In this document: positions 9,086-19,717 of the stretch, piece by piece
Layout: each line of letters starts with the position of its first letter
Numbering within the stretch: position 1 is the stretch's first letter
Assembly: GCF_000186865.1 (NCBI RefSeq)
Contig: NW_008705561.1
Span: 2,510,922-2,564,132 of the forward strand
Direction: 5' to 3'
From: Aureococcus anophagefferens
Taxonomy: Eukaryota > Sar > Pelagophyceae > Pelagomonadales > Pelagomonadaceae
Length of the DNA stretch: 53,211 nt
Notes under the pieces: model-generated
Told to the model about the DNA's origin: nothing
Seen by the model: the letters and a program-made list of their open reading frames with translations, nothing else
Database searches by the model: none
Position numbers and translations under genes: made by a program

Positions 9086-9937
9086 ATGTCGACGTCGAGC
9101 TCGCGAGTATCCTTTTTCCCGAAGCTGGCCACCGGCGGCGTCGCCGGCATGCTCGGCGTCACGGCCGTCTTCCCCGTCGATTTATGCAAGACGCGCATGC
9201 AAAACGGCGGCGCCGGCTCCGTGCAGGCCAACACGCGCTTCTTGGACGTCTTCCGCGGCGTGCTGCGCACGGAGGGGTTCCGCGGCTTCTACCGGGGCCT
9301 CGTCCCGAACCTCGTCGGCGTCTTCCCCGAAAAGAGCATCAAGCTGGCGGCCAACGACCTCTTCCGCCACTTTGCGGCGCGCGCGACGGGCTCCCGCGAC
9401 GCCGCGGCGCTGCCGATCGCGACGCAGGTGGCCTGCGGCGCCGGCGCGGCGGCGCTCCAGGTCACGGTGACGACGCCCATGGAGATGGTCAAGCTCCAGT
9501 GCCAGATGGAGGGCTTGAACGGAGGACAGGCGACGCCCGCGGGCGTCGTGTCGCGCCTCGGGCCCCGCGGGCTCTACCGGGGCTTCGGCGCGACCCTGGC
9601 GCGCGAGATCCCCTTCGGCGCCATCGTCTTGCCGCTCTACCCGATCGTGCTCGACCAGCTCTCGCGAGGCGACGACCAGCCGACCACGGCGACGTTCTTG
9701 GCGAGCGGCGTGCTCGCCGGCGGCGTCGCCGCGGGCGCGACGTGCCCCCTGGACGTTGTCAAGACGCGGCTCCAGCTCGGCGGCGGCGCCGCGGGGAGCG
9801 TCGTCCGACAGATCCTGCGCGACGACGGGCCGCGCGGCTTCTTCCGCGGCGTCGGGCCCCGCGTCGCCATCTTCAGCGGCCTCTACGGCATGATGTTCCT
9901 CAGCTACGAGTGCGCCAACGCCGTCCTGGGCATCTAG
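9086..9937 (+). CDS. Mitochondrial carrier family (SLC25) protein, glutamate-carrier-like
   Basis: A 283-residue single-exon protein starting MSTSSSRVSFFPKLATGG. The three carrier repeats are clear: PVDLCKTR, PMEMVKLQ and PLDVVKTR, each followed by a GFxGFYRG-like turn (FRGFYRGLVPN, RGLYRGFG, RGFFRGVG). The opening GGVAGMLGVTAVFPVDLCKT is closest in memory to mitochondrial glutamate carriers (SLC25A18/A22), but substrate assignment is inference. It should sit in the inner mitochondrial membrane with six helices. The frame is open well upstream; this ATG is chosen because it begins just before the first carrier motif. It converges with the giant secreted protein gene, 47 bp away. Confidence 0.85.
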   Translation: MSTSSSRVSFFPKLATGGVAGMLGVTAVFPVDLCKTRMQNGGAGSVQANTRFLDVFRGVLRTEGFRGFYRGLVPNLVGVFPEKSIKLAANDLFRHFAARATGSRDAAALPIATQVACGAGAAALQVTVTTPMEMVKLQCQMEGLNGGQATPAGVVSRLGPRGLYRGFGATLAREIPFGAIVLPLYPIVLDQLSRGDDQPTTATFLASGVLAGGVAAGATCPLDVVKTRLQLGGGAAGSVVRQILRDDGPRGFFRGVGPRVAIFSGLYGMMFLSYECANAVLGI

Positions 9938-9984
9938 GGCGCCGCCTTCCTCCCCCGGCTGCCTGGAACACGGCACCGGGCTGT

Positions 9985-12900
9985 TTAACGCACGGGCACG
10001 ACGGAGCAGACGCGGACGCAGTCGCCGAGCGCCGCGATGACGGTCTTGCTCGGCGCCGCGGGCATGCAGTGGCAGTACGTGTCCCGCTCGAGCGTCGGGT
10101 ACGCCGTCGGCGCGGGCGACGCCGTCGGGCGGCGCGTCGACGGCGCGCGCGTCGGCGCCGCGGTCGGCGCCGCGGACGTCGGCGCCGCGGACGGCGCGGT
10201 CGGCGCGGCCGACGGCGCGGTCGTCGGCGCGGTCGTCGGCGCGGCCGTCGGCGCGACGACCGCGGCGACGTCGCCGACGGCGACGATCTCGACGACGAGG
10301 TCGAGGTCCTCCGCGGCGTCCTCGAGCGCGGCGTAGAACTCGCCCGCGGCGACGGACGCCTCGACGACGGCGGCCGTCTCGGCCGCGACGGCGGACGCGG
10401 ACGCGCCGCCCGCCGTCTCGTACTCGACCGTCGCGTGGATGACGGAGAAGACGCCCGACGTCGGGAGGACCGTCGGGGCGGCCGTCGGGACGACCGTCGG
10501 GCCCGAGAGGAGCGTTCCGCCGCGCGCGCCGCGGCGCCGCGGCGCCGCCGTCGCGCGGCGGCGCGAGGCGCCGCCGCGCGCGCCGCCGGTCCTCGTCGAC
10601 GTCGCCGTCGGGGCAGTTCATGCCGTCGTTCGACGACGCCTCGGCCGCGTCGCTCACGCGCGAGATCTCCGCGTCGTCCGCGTCGTCGCAGACCGGTCCC
10701 CGCGTTCCAGCACTCCGACGGCACCGTGATCGGCAGCTCGAGCTCGAAGAGCCCCGCGCCGCCGTTGGACGCGAAGAAGAGGCGCGTCGCGTCGCCGTCA
10801 ACGTAGGCGAAGGCCGCGCCGAAGCCCGCCGTGTCGTCGAGCTTGTCGTCGTCGTCCGCGTCGACGTCCGACTCGAGCACCGCGTAGGCGTCCGGGTAGC
10901 CCGACGCGGCGATGCGGACGACCAAAACCTCGAAGTCGAAGCCGAGGCCGACGAGGTACGTCCCCTCGTCGTCGCCGTCGTCGATCATCTCGTCGCCGGC
11001 CTCCTCCACGACCGCGACGTCCAGGACGGTCCCCTCGAAGAGGTCCGAGGCCACGGCGAACTCGTAGTCACCGTAAAACGTCGGCTCATCAGTGTGGATG
11101 TCCGCGACCCAGTAGAAGACCTCGTCGTCCTCGTCGCCGACGTTTTTGGCGTAGTAGTAGCTCGTGCCGACGATCGCGCCGACGTTCGGCGCGTCGAGCT
11201 CCAGCGGCGTCGTCGCGCAGACCGCCACCGCGTCGTCGAAGCGGCAGAGGTAGCCGTCGAAGGAGCCCACGGCGTAGTAGCCGTAGGACCCGCCGTCGAG
11301 GAGCGCGACGGCGTTGACGTGGCCGTCGAACCAGTCGAGGTCGTAGACGAGGTCGTAGGTGCCGGAATCCGGGTCGAACTCGCGGACGGAGTAGTCGTCG
11401 GCGCCGTCGTACTTGAGCACCTGCACGGGCAGCCCGTGGTCGTCGCAGTCGAAGGAGGAGACGGTCTGGTCGGACCAGCAGATGTCGTCGTAGCACGCGT
11501 CGGCGTCGTCGAAGCCCGACGGGCAGTTGAGGCCGTCGTTCGACGACGCCTCGGCCGCGTCGCTCACGCGGTAGATCATGGCGGCATCGTCCGCGTCGCA
11601 GGCGACGTGGTCGTCGACGTCGGTCCCCGTGTTCCAGCACTCCGACGGCACCGTGATCGGCAGCGCGAGCTCGAAGAGGCCCTTGCCGCCGTTCGCCGCG
11701 AAGAACAACCGCGTCGCGCCGCCGTCGGCGTAGGCGAAGGCCGCGCCGAAGCCCGCCGTGTCGTCGGCGTAGTCGTCGTTGTCGTCGTCGACGGCGTCGA
11801 CGGACGACGGGAGCACGGCGTAGGACAGCGGGTACCCGGTCTCGGCGACGCGGACGACCAAAACCTCGAAGTCGAAGCCGAGGCCGACGAGGTAGGTGCC
11901 GTGGTCGTCGCCGTCGTCGACGAGCTCCTCGTCGTCCTCCTCGAAGGCGGCGACGTCGAGCACGGACCCCTCGAAGAGGTCCGACGATACCGCGAACAAA
12001 TAATCGCTGACGAAGGTCGGCGCATCGGAGTTGACGCCCGCGACCCAGTAGAAGACCTCGCCGCCGTCGTCGCCGACGTTCTTCGCGTAGTAGTAGTTCG
12101 ACCTACCAAGTGCGTCGGTAACAAATGTTCATCGGTTTCCCGGTCAAAACCTCTCGAAAATCGTCGCGGCCGCGGGACGCCGAGTTCGACCCGACGATGG
12201 CGCCGACGTTCGGCGTCGACAGCTCCAGGGGCGTCGCCGCGCAGATCGACGACGCGTTGTCGAAGCGGCAGAGGTAGCCGTCGAAGGAGCCCACGGCGTA
12301 GTAGCCGTAGGACCCGCCGTCGAGGAGCGCGACCGCGTTGACGTGGCCGTCGACGTAGTCCAGGTCGTAGACGAGGGTGTAGGAACCGGAATCGAGGTCG
12401 AACTCGCGGACGGAGTACGCGTCGGCGCCGTCGTACTTGAGGACCTGCACGGGGTTCCCGTGGGCCTCGCAGTCGAAGGGGGCGACCGACAGGTCGGACC
12501 AGCAGATGTCGTCCGCGCACGCGATCCAGGACGCGGCGCCGCCGGGGCAGTTCATGCCGTCGTTCGACGTCGCCGCGGCCGCGGCCGCGAGCCGGGAGAC
12601 GTAGGCGCCCTCCTCCCCGCAGACCGCGTGGGACGCCAGGTCGAAGCCCACGTTCCAGCACTCCGGCGGGACCGTCACGGGCAGCGTCAGTTCGAAGAGG
12701 CCCTCGCCCTCGTTGGACGCGAAGAACAGCCGCGTCGAGTCCTCGAGGACGTACGCGAACGCCGCGCCGAAGCCCGTGGTCCCGCGCTCGGCGCCGCCCC
12801 AGTCCACGGTGGCGTTGAGCACGGCGTAGGCGACGGGGTAGCCCACGGCGTCGATGCGCACGACCAAAACCTCGAGGCCGAAGCCGAGGCCAACGAGGTA

Positions 12901-15900
12901 CGTGCCGCCGTCGTCGCCGTCGTCGACCAACTCGTCGCCGGCCTCCTCGATGACCGCGACGTCGAGGACCGAGCCCTCGAAGAGCTCGGAGGACACGGCG
13001 ACGCGGGTGACTTCGTTGAACGTCGGCGCGTCCGTGTGGACGTTCGCGACCCAGTAGAAGGCCTCGCCGCCGCGGTCGCCGACGTTCTTCGCGTAGTAGT
13101 AGCTCGTGCCGACGATCGCGCCGACGTTCGGCGTCGACAGCTCCAGGGGCGTCGCCGCGCAGATCGACGACGCGTTGTCGAAGCGGCAGAGGTAGCCGTC
13201 GAAGGAGCCCACGGCGTAGTAGCCGTAGGACCCGCCGTCGAGGAGCGCGACCGCGTTGACGTGGCCGTCGAACCAGCCGAGGTCGTAGACGAGGTCGTAG
13301 GCGCCGGTCGTGAGGCTGAACTCGCGCACGGAGTAGGTCGCCGCCCCCTCGTACCGGAGGACCTGCACGGGCTCGCCGTGGGACGCGCAGTCGAAGGGCG
13401 CGACGGAATCGTCGGCCCAGCAGACGTCGTCCGCGCAGAGCGCGAGCCACGCGCCCGCGCCGTCGGGGCAGTTCATGCCGTCGTTGCTCGTCGCGACGAC
13501 GGCGTCCGCGACGCGCCAGATGCGCGCCGCGTCGCCGCCGCAGGCCGTGTGGTTGGCGACGTCGAAGCCCGCGTTCCAGCACTCCGCCGGCACCGCGACG
13601 GGCAGCATGAGCTCGAAGAGGCCCTGGCCCTCGTTGGACGCGAAGAAGAGGCGCGTGCCGCCCGCCACGTAGGCGAAGGCGGCGCCGAAGCCCGTCGCCG
13701 CGGCCGTCGCGTCGTAGCCGTCCCAGTCCACGGTCGCGTTGACCACCGCGTACGCGTCCGCCAAACCGTCGGCCGCGACGCGGACGACGAGCACCTCGAA
13801 GCCGAAGCCCAGACCGACGAGGTAGGTCCCCGCGTCCCCGTCGACGACGAGGTCGTCTTCGTCCTCCTCCACGGCGGCCAGGTCCAGCACCGTCCCCTGG
13901 AAGAGTTCGGGCGACACCGCGAAGCGCGCGGCGTCCACGAATTCCGGATCGTCCGTGTTCACGTCCTTGACGACGTAGACGGCCTCGTCGCCGTCGTCGC
14001 CGAGGTTCTTCGCGTAGTAGAAGTCGTTGCCGACGATGGCGCCGACGTTCGGCGACGCGAGCGCGAGGGGCGTCGCGGAGCAGATCGCCGACGCGTTGTC
14101 GAAGCGGCAGAGGTAGCCCCCGAAGGACCCGAGGGCGTAGTAGCCGCTCGCGCCGCCGTCGTAGAGCGCCACGGCGTTGACGTGGCCGTCGAAGTAGTCG
14201 ATGTCGTAGAGCAGGTCGTAGGCGCCGTCCGCGAGGCTGAACTCGCGGACGGAGTACGTCGCCGCGCCCTCGTACTTGAGCACCTGGATGGGCTCGTAGT
14301 GGGTCTCGCAGTCGAAGGGCGCGACGGAGCGGTCGGCCCAGTAGACGCGGTCCTCGACGAGGGCGCTCGGCGGGCGCGTGCGCTCGTACTCGGCGCAGGC
14401 GACGTCCGCGACCCGGGCGACGCTCACGTTGAGCGTCGCCGCGAGCGCCCGCGCGTAGACGAGCGACTCGTTGGCGGAGACGAAGGACGCGCAGCCGCTC
14501 GCGTCCCTCGTGAGCGCGACGTCGACGGTGAGGATCTCGAACGTCGGCCGGGACGTCGTGGGCCCGAGCGACAGGGCGGCCGTCGTCGGCGTCGACGACG
14601 GCGCCGGCGAGGGCGCGGACGTCGCCGCGGCGCAGGTGCAGCACGTGCCCGGGCAGTCGTAGAGCACGCTGAGCGTGCCCGTGCCGGAGCCGTAGCCGAC
14701 CGCCGAGACGACCAAATCCTCCGTCGCACGGTCGACGTAGACGTACTCGTTGAAGTAGGACGAGCTCCCGACGACGTCGTAGCTGCTCCCGTCGTAGTAC
14801 GGACCGACCGTGATGTCCTCGTCGCAGCCGTCGACGCAGAAATCGAAGGTCATGCCGGCGTAGGTGTACTCCGTCAACGAGTTCGCCCAGTTCGTGGCCG
14901 TGCTGTAGTCCAGAAGCACGACGCCGTCGGAGGTTTCCAATTTCAGGTCGATGTCCGCCGTCGCGTCCAGCTGGATCCAGGTGCGCCGCTGGCTCGCCGG
15001 GATCGCGAAGACTTCTTGCGTCTCGCCTTCGACGACGTCGACGGCGTACGCCGTCACGGCGTCGGTGTAGACGCAAAAGACCGGGTCGACGGTGCACGTC
15101 GTGGGCGCGATCGACGGCGCGGCCGACGGCGACGCGGTCGTCGGGAACAGCGACGGCGCGGCCGACGGCGGGGCTGTCGTGGGGGACAGGGATGGGACGG
15201 CCGTCGTCGGCGTCGTCGTCGGCCCCGCGGTCGTCGGCGCCGCCGTCGTCGGGGTCGCGGAGGGCGCCGGCGATGGCGCGAACGTCGCCGCGGCGCAGGT
15301 GCAGCACGTGCCCGGGCAGTCGTAGAGCACGCTGAGCGTGCCCGTGCCGGAGCCGTAGCCGACCGCCGAGACGACCAGATCCTCCGTCGCGCGGTCGACG
15401 TAGACGTACTCGTTGTAGTAGGACGCGTCTCCGGTGACGTTGTAGCTGCTCCCGTCGTAGTACGGTCCCACGGTGATGTCCTCGTCGCAGCCGTCGACGC
15501 AGAAATCGAAGGTCATGCCGGCGTAGGTGTACTCCGTCAACGAATTCGCCCAGTTTGTGCCCGTGCTGTAGTCCAGAAGCACGACGCCGCCGGAAGTCTC
15601 CAATTTCAAGTCGATGTCCGCCGTCGCGTCCAGCTGGATCCAGGTGCGCCGCTGGCTCGCCGGGATCGCGAAGACTTCTTGCGTCTCGCCTTGGACGACG
15701 TCGATGGCGTACGCCGTCACGGCGTCGGTGTAGACGCAAAAGACCGGGTCTACGGTGCACGTCGTCGGCGCGACCGACGGCGTGGTCGACGGCGCCGGCG
15801 TCGTCGGGAACAGCGACGGCGCGGCCGACGGCGGGGCTGTCGTCGGCGTCGTCGTCGGCCCCGCGGTCGTCGGCGCCGCCGTCGTCGGGGTCGCGGAGGG

Positions 15901-17226
15901 CGCCGGCGATGGCGCGAACGTCGCCGCGGCGCAGGTGCAGCACGTGCCCGGGCAGTCGTAGAGCACGCTGAGCGTGCCCGTGCCGGAGCCGTAGCCGACC
16001 GCCGAGACGACCAGATCCTCCGTCGCGCGGTCGACGTAGACGTACTCGTTGTAGTAGGACGCGTCTCCGGTGACGTTGTAGCTGCTCCCGTCGTAGTACG
16101 GTCCCACGGTGATGTCCTCGTCGCAGCCGTCGACGCAGAAATCGAAGGTCATGCCGGCGTAGGTGTACTCCGTCAACGAATTCGCCCAGTTTGTGCCCGT
16201 GCTGTAGTCCAGAAGCACGACGCCGCCGGAAGTCTCCAATTTCAAGTCGATGTCCGCCGTCGCGTCCAGCTGGATCCAGGTGCGCCGCTGGCTCGCCGGG
16301 ATCGCGAAGACTTCTTGCGTCTCGCCTTGGACGACGTCGATGGCGTACGCCGTCACGGCGTCGGTGTAGACGCAAAAGACCGGGTCTACGGTGCACGTCG
16401 TCGGCGCGACCGACGGCGTGGTCGACGGCGCCGGCGTCGTCGGGAACAGCGACGGCGCGGCCGACGGCGGGGCTGTCGTCGGCGTCGTCGTCGGCCCCGC
16501 GGTCGTCGGCGCCGCCGTCGTCGGGGTCGCGGAGGGCGCCGGCGATGGCGCGAACGTCGCCGCGGCGCAGGTGCAGCACGTGCCCGGGCAGTCGTAGAGC
16601 ACGCTGAGCGTGCCCGTGCCGGAGCCGTAGCCGACCGCCGAGACGACCAGATCCTCCGTCGCGCGGTCGACGTAGACGTACTCGTTGTAGTAGGACGCGT
16701 CTCCGGTGACGTTGTAGCTGCTCCCGTCGTAGTACGGTCCCACGGTGATGTCCTCGCCGCAGCCGTCGACGCAGAAATCGAAGGTCATGCCGGCGTAGGT
16801 GTACTCCGTCAACGAATTCGCCCAGTTTGTGCCCGTGCTGTAGTCCAGAAGCACGACGCCGCCGGAAGTCTCCAATTTCAAGTCGATGTCCGCCGTCGCG
16901 TCCAGCTGGATCCAGGTGCGCCGCTGGCTCGCCGGGATCGCGAAGACTTCTTGCGTCTCGCCTTGGACGACGTCGATGGCGTACGCCGTCACGGCGTCGG
17001 TGTAGACGCAAAAGACCGGGTCTACGGTGCACGTCGTCGGCGCGACCGACGGCGTGGTCGACGGCGGCTGCGATGCACTCGGCGCGGCCGTCGGCGCGGG
17101 CGTCGCGGTCGGCGCGTCCGTCAAGTAGGACGGCGCCGCCGTGGACGTGGGCGCTGCCGTCGGCGCCGTCGCGCCGGCCCGCGCGGCCAAAAATGCGCAC
17201 CAGTAGCGCCAGCGGCGCGGTGCCAT
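9985..17226 (-). CDS. Very large secreted repeat protein, two repeat domains; frame damage near the 3' end
   Basis: Exon 1 is 17226-12191 and exon 2 begins at 12102, with introner C2 between them. The N-terminus is a short hydrophobic leader (MAPRRWRYWCAFLAARAGAT) and a Thr/Ala/Pro stalk. Four ~212-residue units (CTVDPVFCVYTDAVTAYAID to VLYDCPGTCCTC) follow, each with a TADIDLKLET core reminiscent of PPC-type beta domains and separated by TAP stalks. Then come about four ~300-residue units with CRFDNAS, FDGHVNAVAL and FYYAKNLGD that look beta-propeller-like. Near 10690 the frame shifts after ECWNAGT, and again before about 10540. A plausible C-terminus (PTSGVFSVIHATVEYETAGG, a TAP stalk, then VRVCSVVPVR) ends with TAA at 9985-9987. 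It is probably extracellular; function unknown. Confidence 0.7.
12103..12182 (-). mobile_element. Introner element C2 (80 bp) acting as an intron
   Basis: An 80-bp insert is flanked by AGTTCGAC at 12095-12102 and 12183-12190. In gene sense the duplication is GTCGAACT (GT donor) and the element ends CACTTGGTAG (acceptor), giving an 88-bp intron 12103-12190. Splicing rebuilds VGSNYYYAKNVGD, which matches VGTSYYYAKNVGD in the neighbouring unit of the same protein. Same length and orientation as C1, and clearly similar along the body (shared ACGATTTTCGAGAG and ACTTGGTAG/GCTTGGTAG ends). Confidence 0.87.
14590..17050 (-). repeat. Four tandem 212-residue coding units (636-bp period)
   Basis: The three units nearest the gene's start are spaced exactly 636 bp apart and are almost identical at DNA level; one visible amino-acid difference is DGCGED against DGCDED. 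The fourth (14590-15110) is more diverged (for example SSYDVVGSSSYFNEY) and is joined by a longer stalk. Near-identity including synonymous sites points to recent amplification or gene conversion. Confidence 0.8.
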
Positions 17227-17430
17227 TGCGGCGGCGACGGCTCAGGCGAAGGCCTGCTTCACCGAGAGCAAGCGCTGCCCATTTTTTTGAACGTCAAAAG
17301 GATGCGTGCACATCTCGTGCAGTTCAACTGAAACATTACCACCTTGAGGCACCGCGATGGCCCGCGCCAAGCATCTCTGAGCGTCTGCTAACCCGCATCG
17401 CGTCGCGCCGGCGCGCCCCCCTTCGCGACC
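17227..17430. promoter_or_regulatory. Divergent promoter, copy 1
   Basis: This 204-bp region lies between the start of the giant secreted protein and the start of the IST3-like gene. It contains a T-rich run (CCCATTTTTTTGAACGTC) and a GTGCA-rich stretch. Copy 2 (19502-19717) is very similar but differs by several small indels and substitutions, unlike the coding parts, which are almost unchanged. Confidence 0.45.
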
Positions 17431-17850
17431 ATGAACAACATGGCGCAGGTGCAGAAGCTCAACGAGCGCGAGCTCGAGCTCGGCATCTCCGCGGAGGCGT
17501 CGTGGCACGCCAAGTACAAGGACAGCGCCTGGGTCTACGTCGGGGGCCTCTCGACGGACCTGAGCGAGGGCGACATCATCTGCGTGCTGAGCCAGTGGGG
17601 CGAGATCGAGGACTTCAACTACCCGCGCGACAAGAAGACGGGCAAGCCGCGCGGCTGGTGCTGGGCCAAGTACGAGGACCAGCGGAGCACGATCTTAGCA
17701 GTGGACAACGGCAACGGCGCGTCGCTCCTGAGCCGCACGCTCCGCGTGGACCACTGCGAGAAGTACAAGCTGCCGCCCGAGCTCCGGGACCGCGACGACG
17801 CCCAGGAGGCCGAGGCCGCGGGCCACTACGGGCCCGCCGACGCGCCGAAA
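17431..17850 (+). CDS. IST3: IST3/RBMX2-like RNA-binding protein, truncated by the assembly gap
   Basis: The first 140 codons match the full copy at 19718 and then run into N bases. It includes the whole RRM (VYVGGL as RNP2, RGWCWAKY as RNP1) and the family signature SEGDIICVLSQWGEI. The truncation comes from the gap, not from a mutation. See the full copy for function. Confidence 0.8.
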
Positions 17851-17900
17851 NNNNNNNNNNNNNNNNNNNNNNNNNNNNNNNNNNNNNNNNNNNNNNNNNN
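17851..17900. other. Assembly gap, 50 N
   Basis: Fifty consecutive N bases join two contig ends. The left flank ends inside the IST3-like gene; the right flank begins inside a unit of the giant secreted gene on the other strand. A run of exactly 50 is likely a placeholder, so the true distance is unknown. Confidence 0.99.
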
Positions 17901-19501
17901 TGGCTCGCCGGGATCGCGAAGACTTCTTGCGTCTCGCCTTGGACGACGTCGATGGCGTACGCCGTCACGGCGGCGGTGTAGACGCAAAAGACCGGGTCTA
18001 CGGTGCACGTCGTCGGCGCGACCGACGGCGTGGTCGACGGCGCCGGCGTCGTCGGGAACAGCGACGGCGCGGCCGACGGCGGGGCTGTCGTCGGCGTCGT
18101 CGTCGGCCCCGCGGTCGTCGGCGCCGCCGTCGTCGGGGTCGCGGAGGGCGCCGGCGATGGCGCGAACGTCGCCGCGGCGCAGGTGCAGCACGTGCCCGGG
18201 CAGTCGTAGAGCACGCTGAGCGTGCCCGTGCCGGAGCCGTAGCCGACCGCCGAGACGACCAGATCCTCCGTCGCGCGGTCGACGTAGACGTACTCGTTGT
18301 AGTAGGACGCGTCTCCGGTGACGTTGTAGCTGCTCCCGTCGTAGTACGGTCCCACGGTGATGTCCTCGCCGCAGCCGTCGACGCAGAAATCGAAGGTCAT
18401 GCCGGCGTAGGTGTACTCCGTCAACGAATTCGCCCAGTTTGTGCCCGTGCTGTAGTCCAGAAGCACGACGCCGCCGGAAGTCTCCAATTTCAAGTCGATG
18501 TCCGCCGTCGCGTCCAGCTGGATCCAGGTGCGCCGCTGGCTCGCCGGGATCGCGAAGACTTCTTGCGTCTCGCCTTGGACGACGTCGATGGCGTACGCCG
18601 TCACGGCGTCGGTGTAGACGCAAAAGACCGGGTCGACGGTGCACGTCGTCGGCGCGACCGACGGCGCGGCCGACGGCGCCGCCGTCGTCGGGAACAGCGA
18701 CGGCGCGGCCGACGGCGGGGCTGTCGTGGGGGACAGGGACGGGACGGCCGTCGTCGGCGGCGTCGTCGGCTCCGCCGTCGTCGGCACCGCCGTCGTCGGG
18801 GTCGCGGAGGGCGCCGGCGATGGCGCGAACGTCGCCGCGGCGCAGGTGCAGCACGTGCCCGGGCAGTCGTAGAGCACGCTGAGCGTGCCCGTGCCGGAGC
18901 CGTAGCCGACCGCCGAGACGACCAGATCCTCCGTCGCGCGGTCGACGTAGACGTACTCGTTGTAGTAGGACGCGTCTCCGGTGACGTTGTAGCTGCTCCC
19001 GTCGTAGTACGGTCCCACGGTGATGTCCTCGTCGCAGCCGTCGACGCAGAAATCGAAGGTCATGCCGGCGTAGGTGTACTCCGTCAACGAATTCGCCCAG
19101 TTTGTGCCCGTGCTGTAGTCCAGAAGCACGACGCCGCCGGAAGTCTCCAATTTCAAGTCGATGTCCGCCGTCGCGTCCAGCTGGATCCAGGTGCGCCGCT
19201 GGCTCGCCGGGATCGCGAAGACTTCTTGCGTCTCGCCTTGGACGACGTCGATGGCGTACGCCGTCACGGCGTCGGTGTAGACGCAAAAGACCGGGTCTAC
19301 GGTGCACGTCGTCGGCGCGACCGACGGCGTGGTCGACGGCGGCTGCGATGCACTCGGCGCGGCCGTCGGCGCGGGCGTCGCGGTCGGCGCGTCCGTCAAG
19401 TAGGACGGCGCCGCCGTGGACGTGGGCGCTGCCGTCGGCGCCGTCGCGCCGGCCCGCGCGGCCAAAAATGCGCACCAGTAGCGCCAGCGGCGCGGTGCCA
19501 T
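17901..19501 (-). CDS. Giant secreted repeat protein, second copy, truncated by the gap
   Basis: It starts at the ATG at 19501 with the same leader (MAPRRWRYWCAF) and contains two full 212-residue units plus the start of a third before the N run. The spacer between units one and two is 9 residues longer than in copy 1 (TTAEPTTPPTTAVPSLSP), and unit three has YTAAVTAY in place of YTDAVTAY. Such differences fit an allele or paralogue rather than the same DNA read twice. The 3' part, including the propeller-like units, is absent. Confidence 0.75.
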
Positions 19502-19717
19502 TGCGGCGGCGACGGCTCAGGCGAAGGGCAGCTTCACCGAGAGCAAGCGCTGCCCATTTTTTTGAACGTCAAAAGGTTGCGTGCACATCTCGTGCACGTT
19601 CAACACAGAAACATTACCACCTTGAGGCACCGCGATGGCTAGAATGGCCGGCGCCAAGCATCTCTGAGCGTCTGCTAACCCGCATCGCGTCGCGCCGGCG
19701 CGCCCCCCTTCGCGACC
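19502..19717. promoter_or_regulatory. Divergent promoter, copy 2
   Basis: This 216-bp region is homologous to 17227-17430 but carries extra bases (for example GCTAGAATGGCC inside the GATGGC...GCGCCAAGC segment, and CACGTTCAACACAG in place of CAGTTCAACTG). The conserved T-rich run and GTGCA elements remain. Confidence 0.45.

Noticed and set aside
12343..17331. A 1662-codon open frame on the plus strand opposite the giant secreted gene
   Set aside because: It is an antisense shadow: the product is a low-complexity Arg/Val/Asp mix repeating with the 636-bp units, while the minus frame gives a leader, cysteines and recognisable repeats. High GC leaves few stops in antisense frames.
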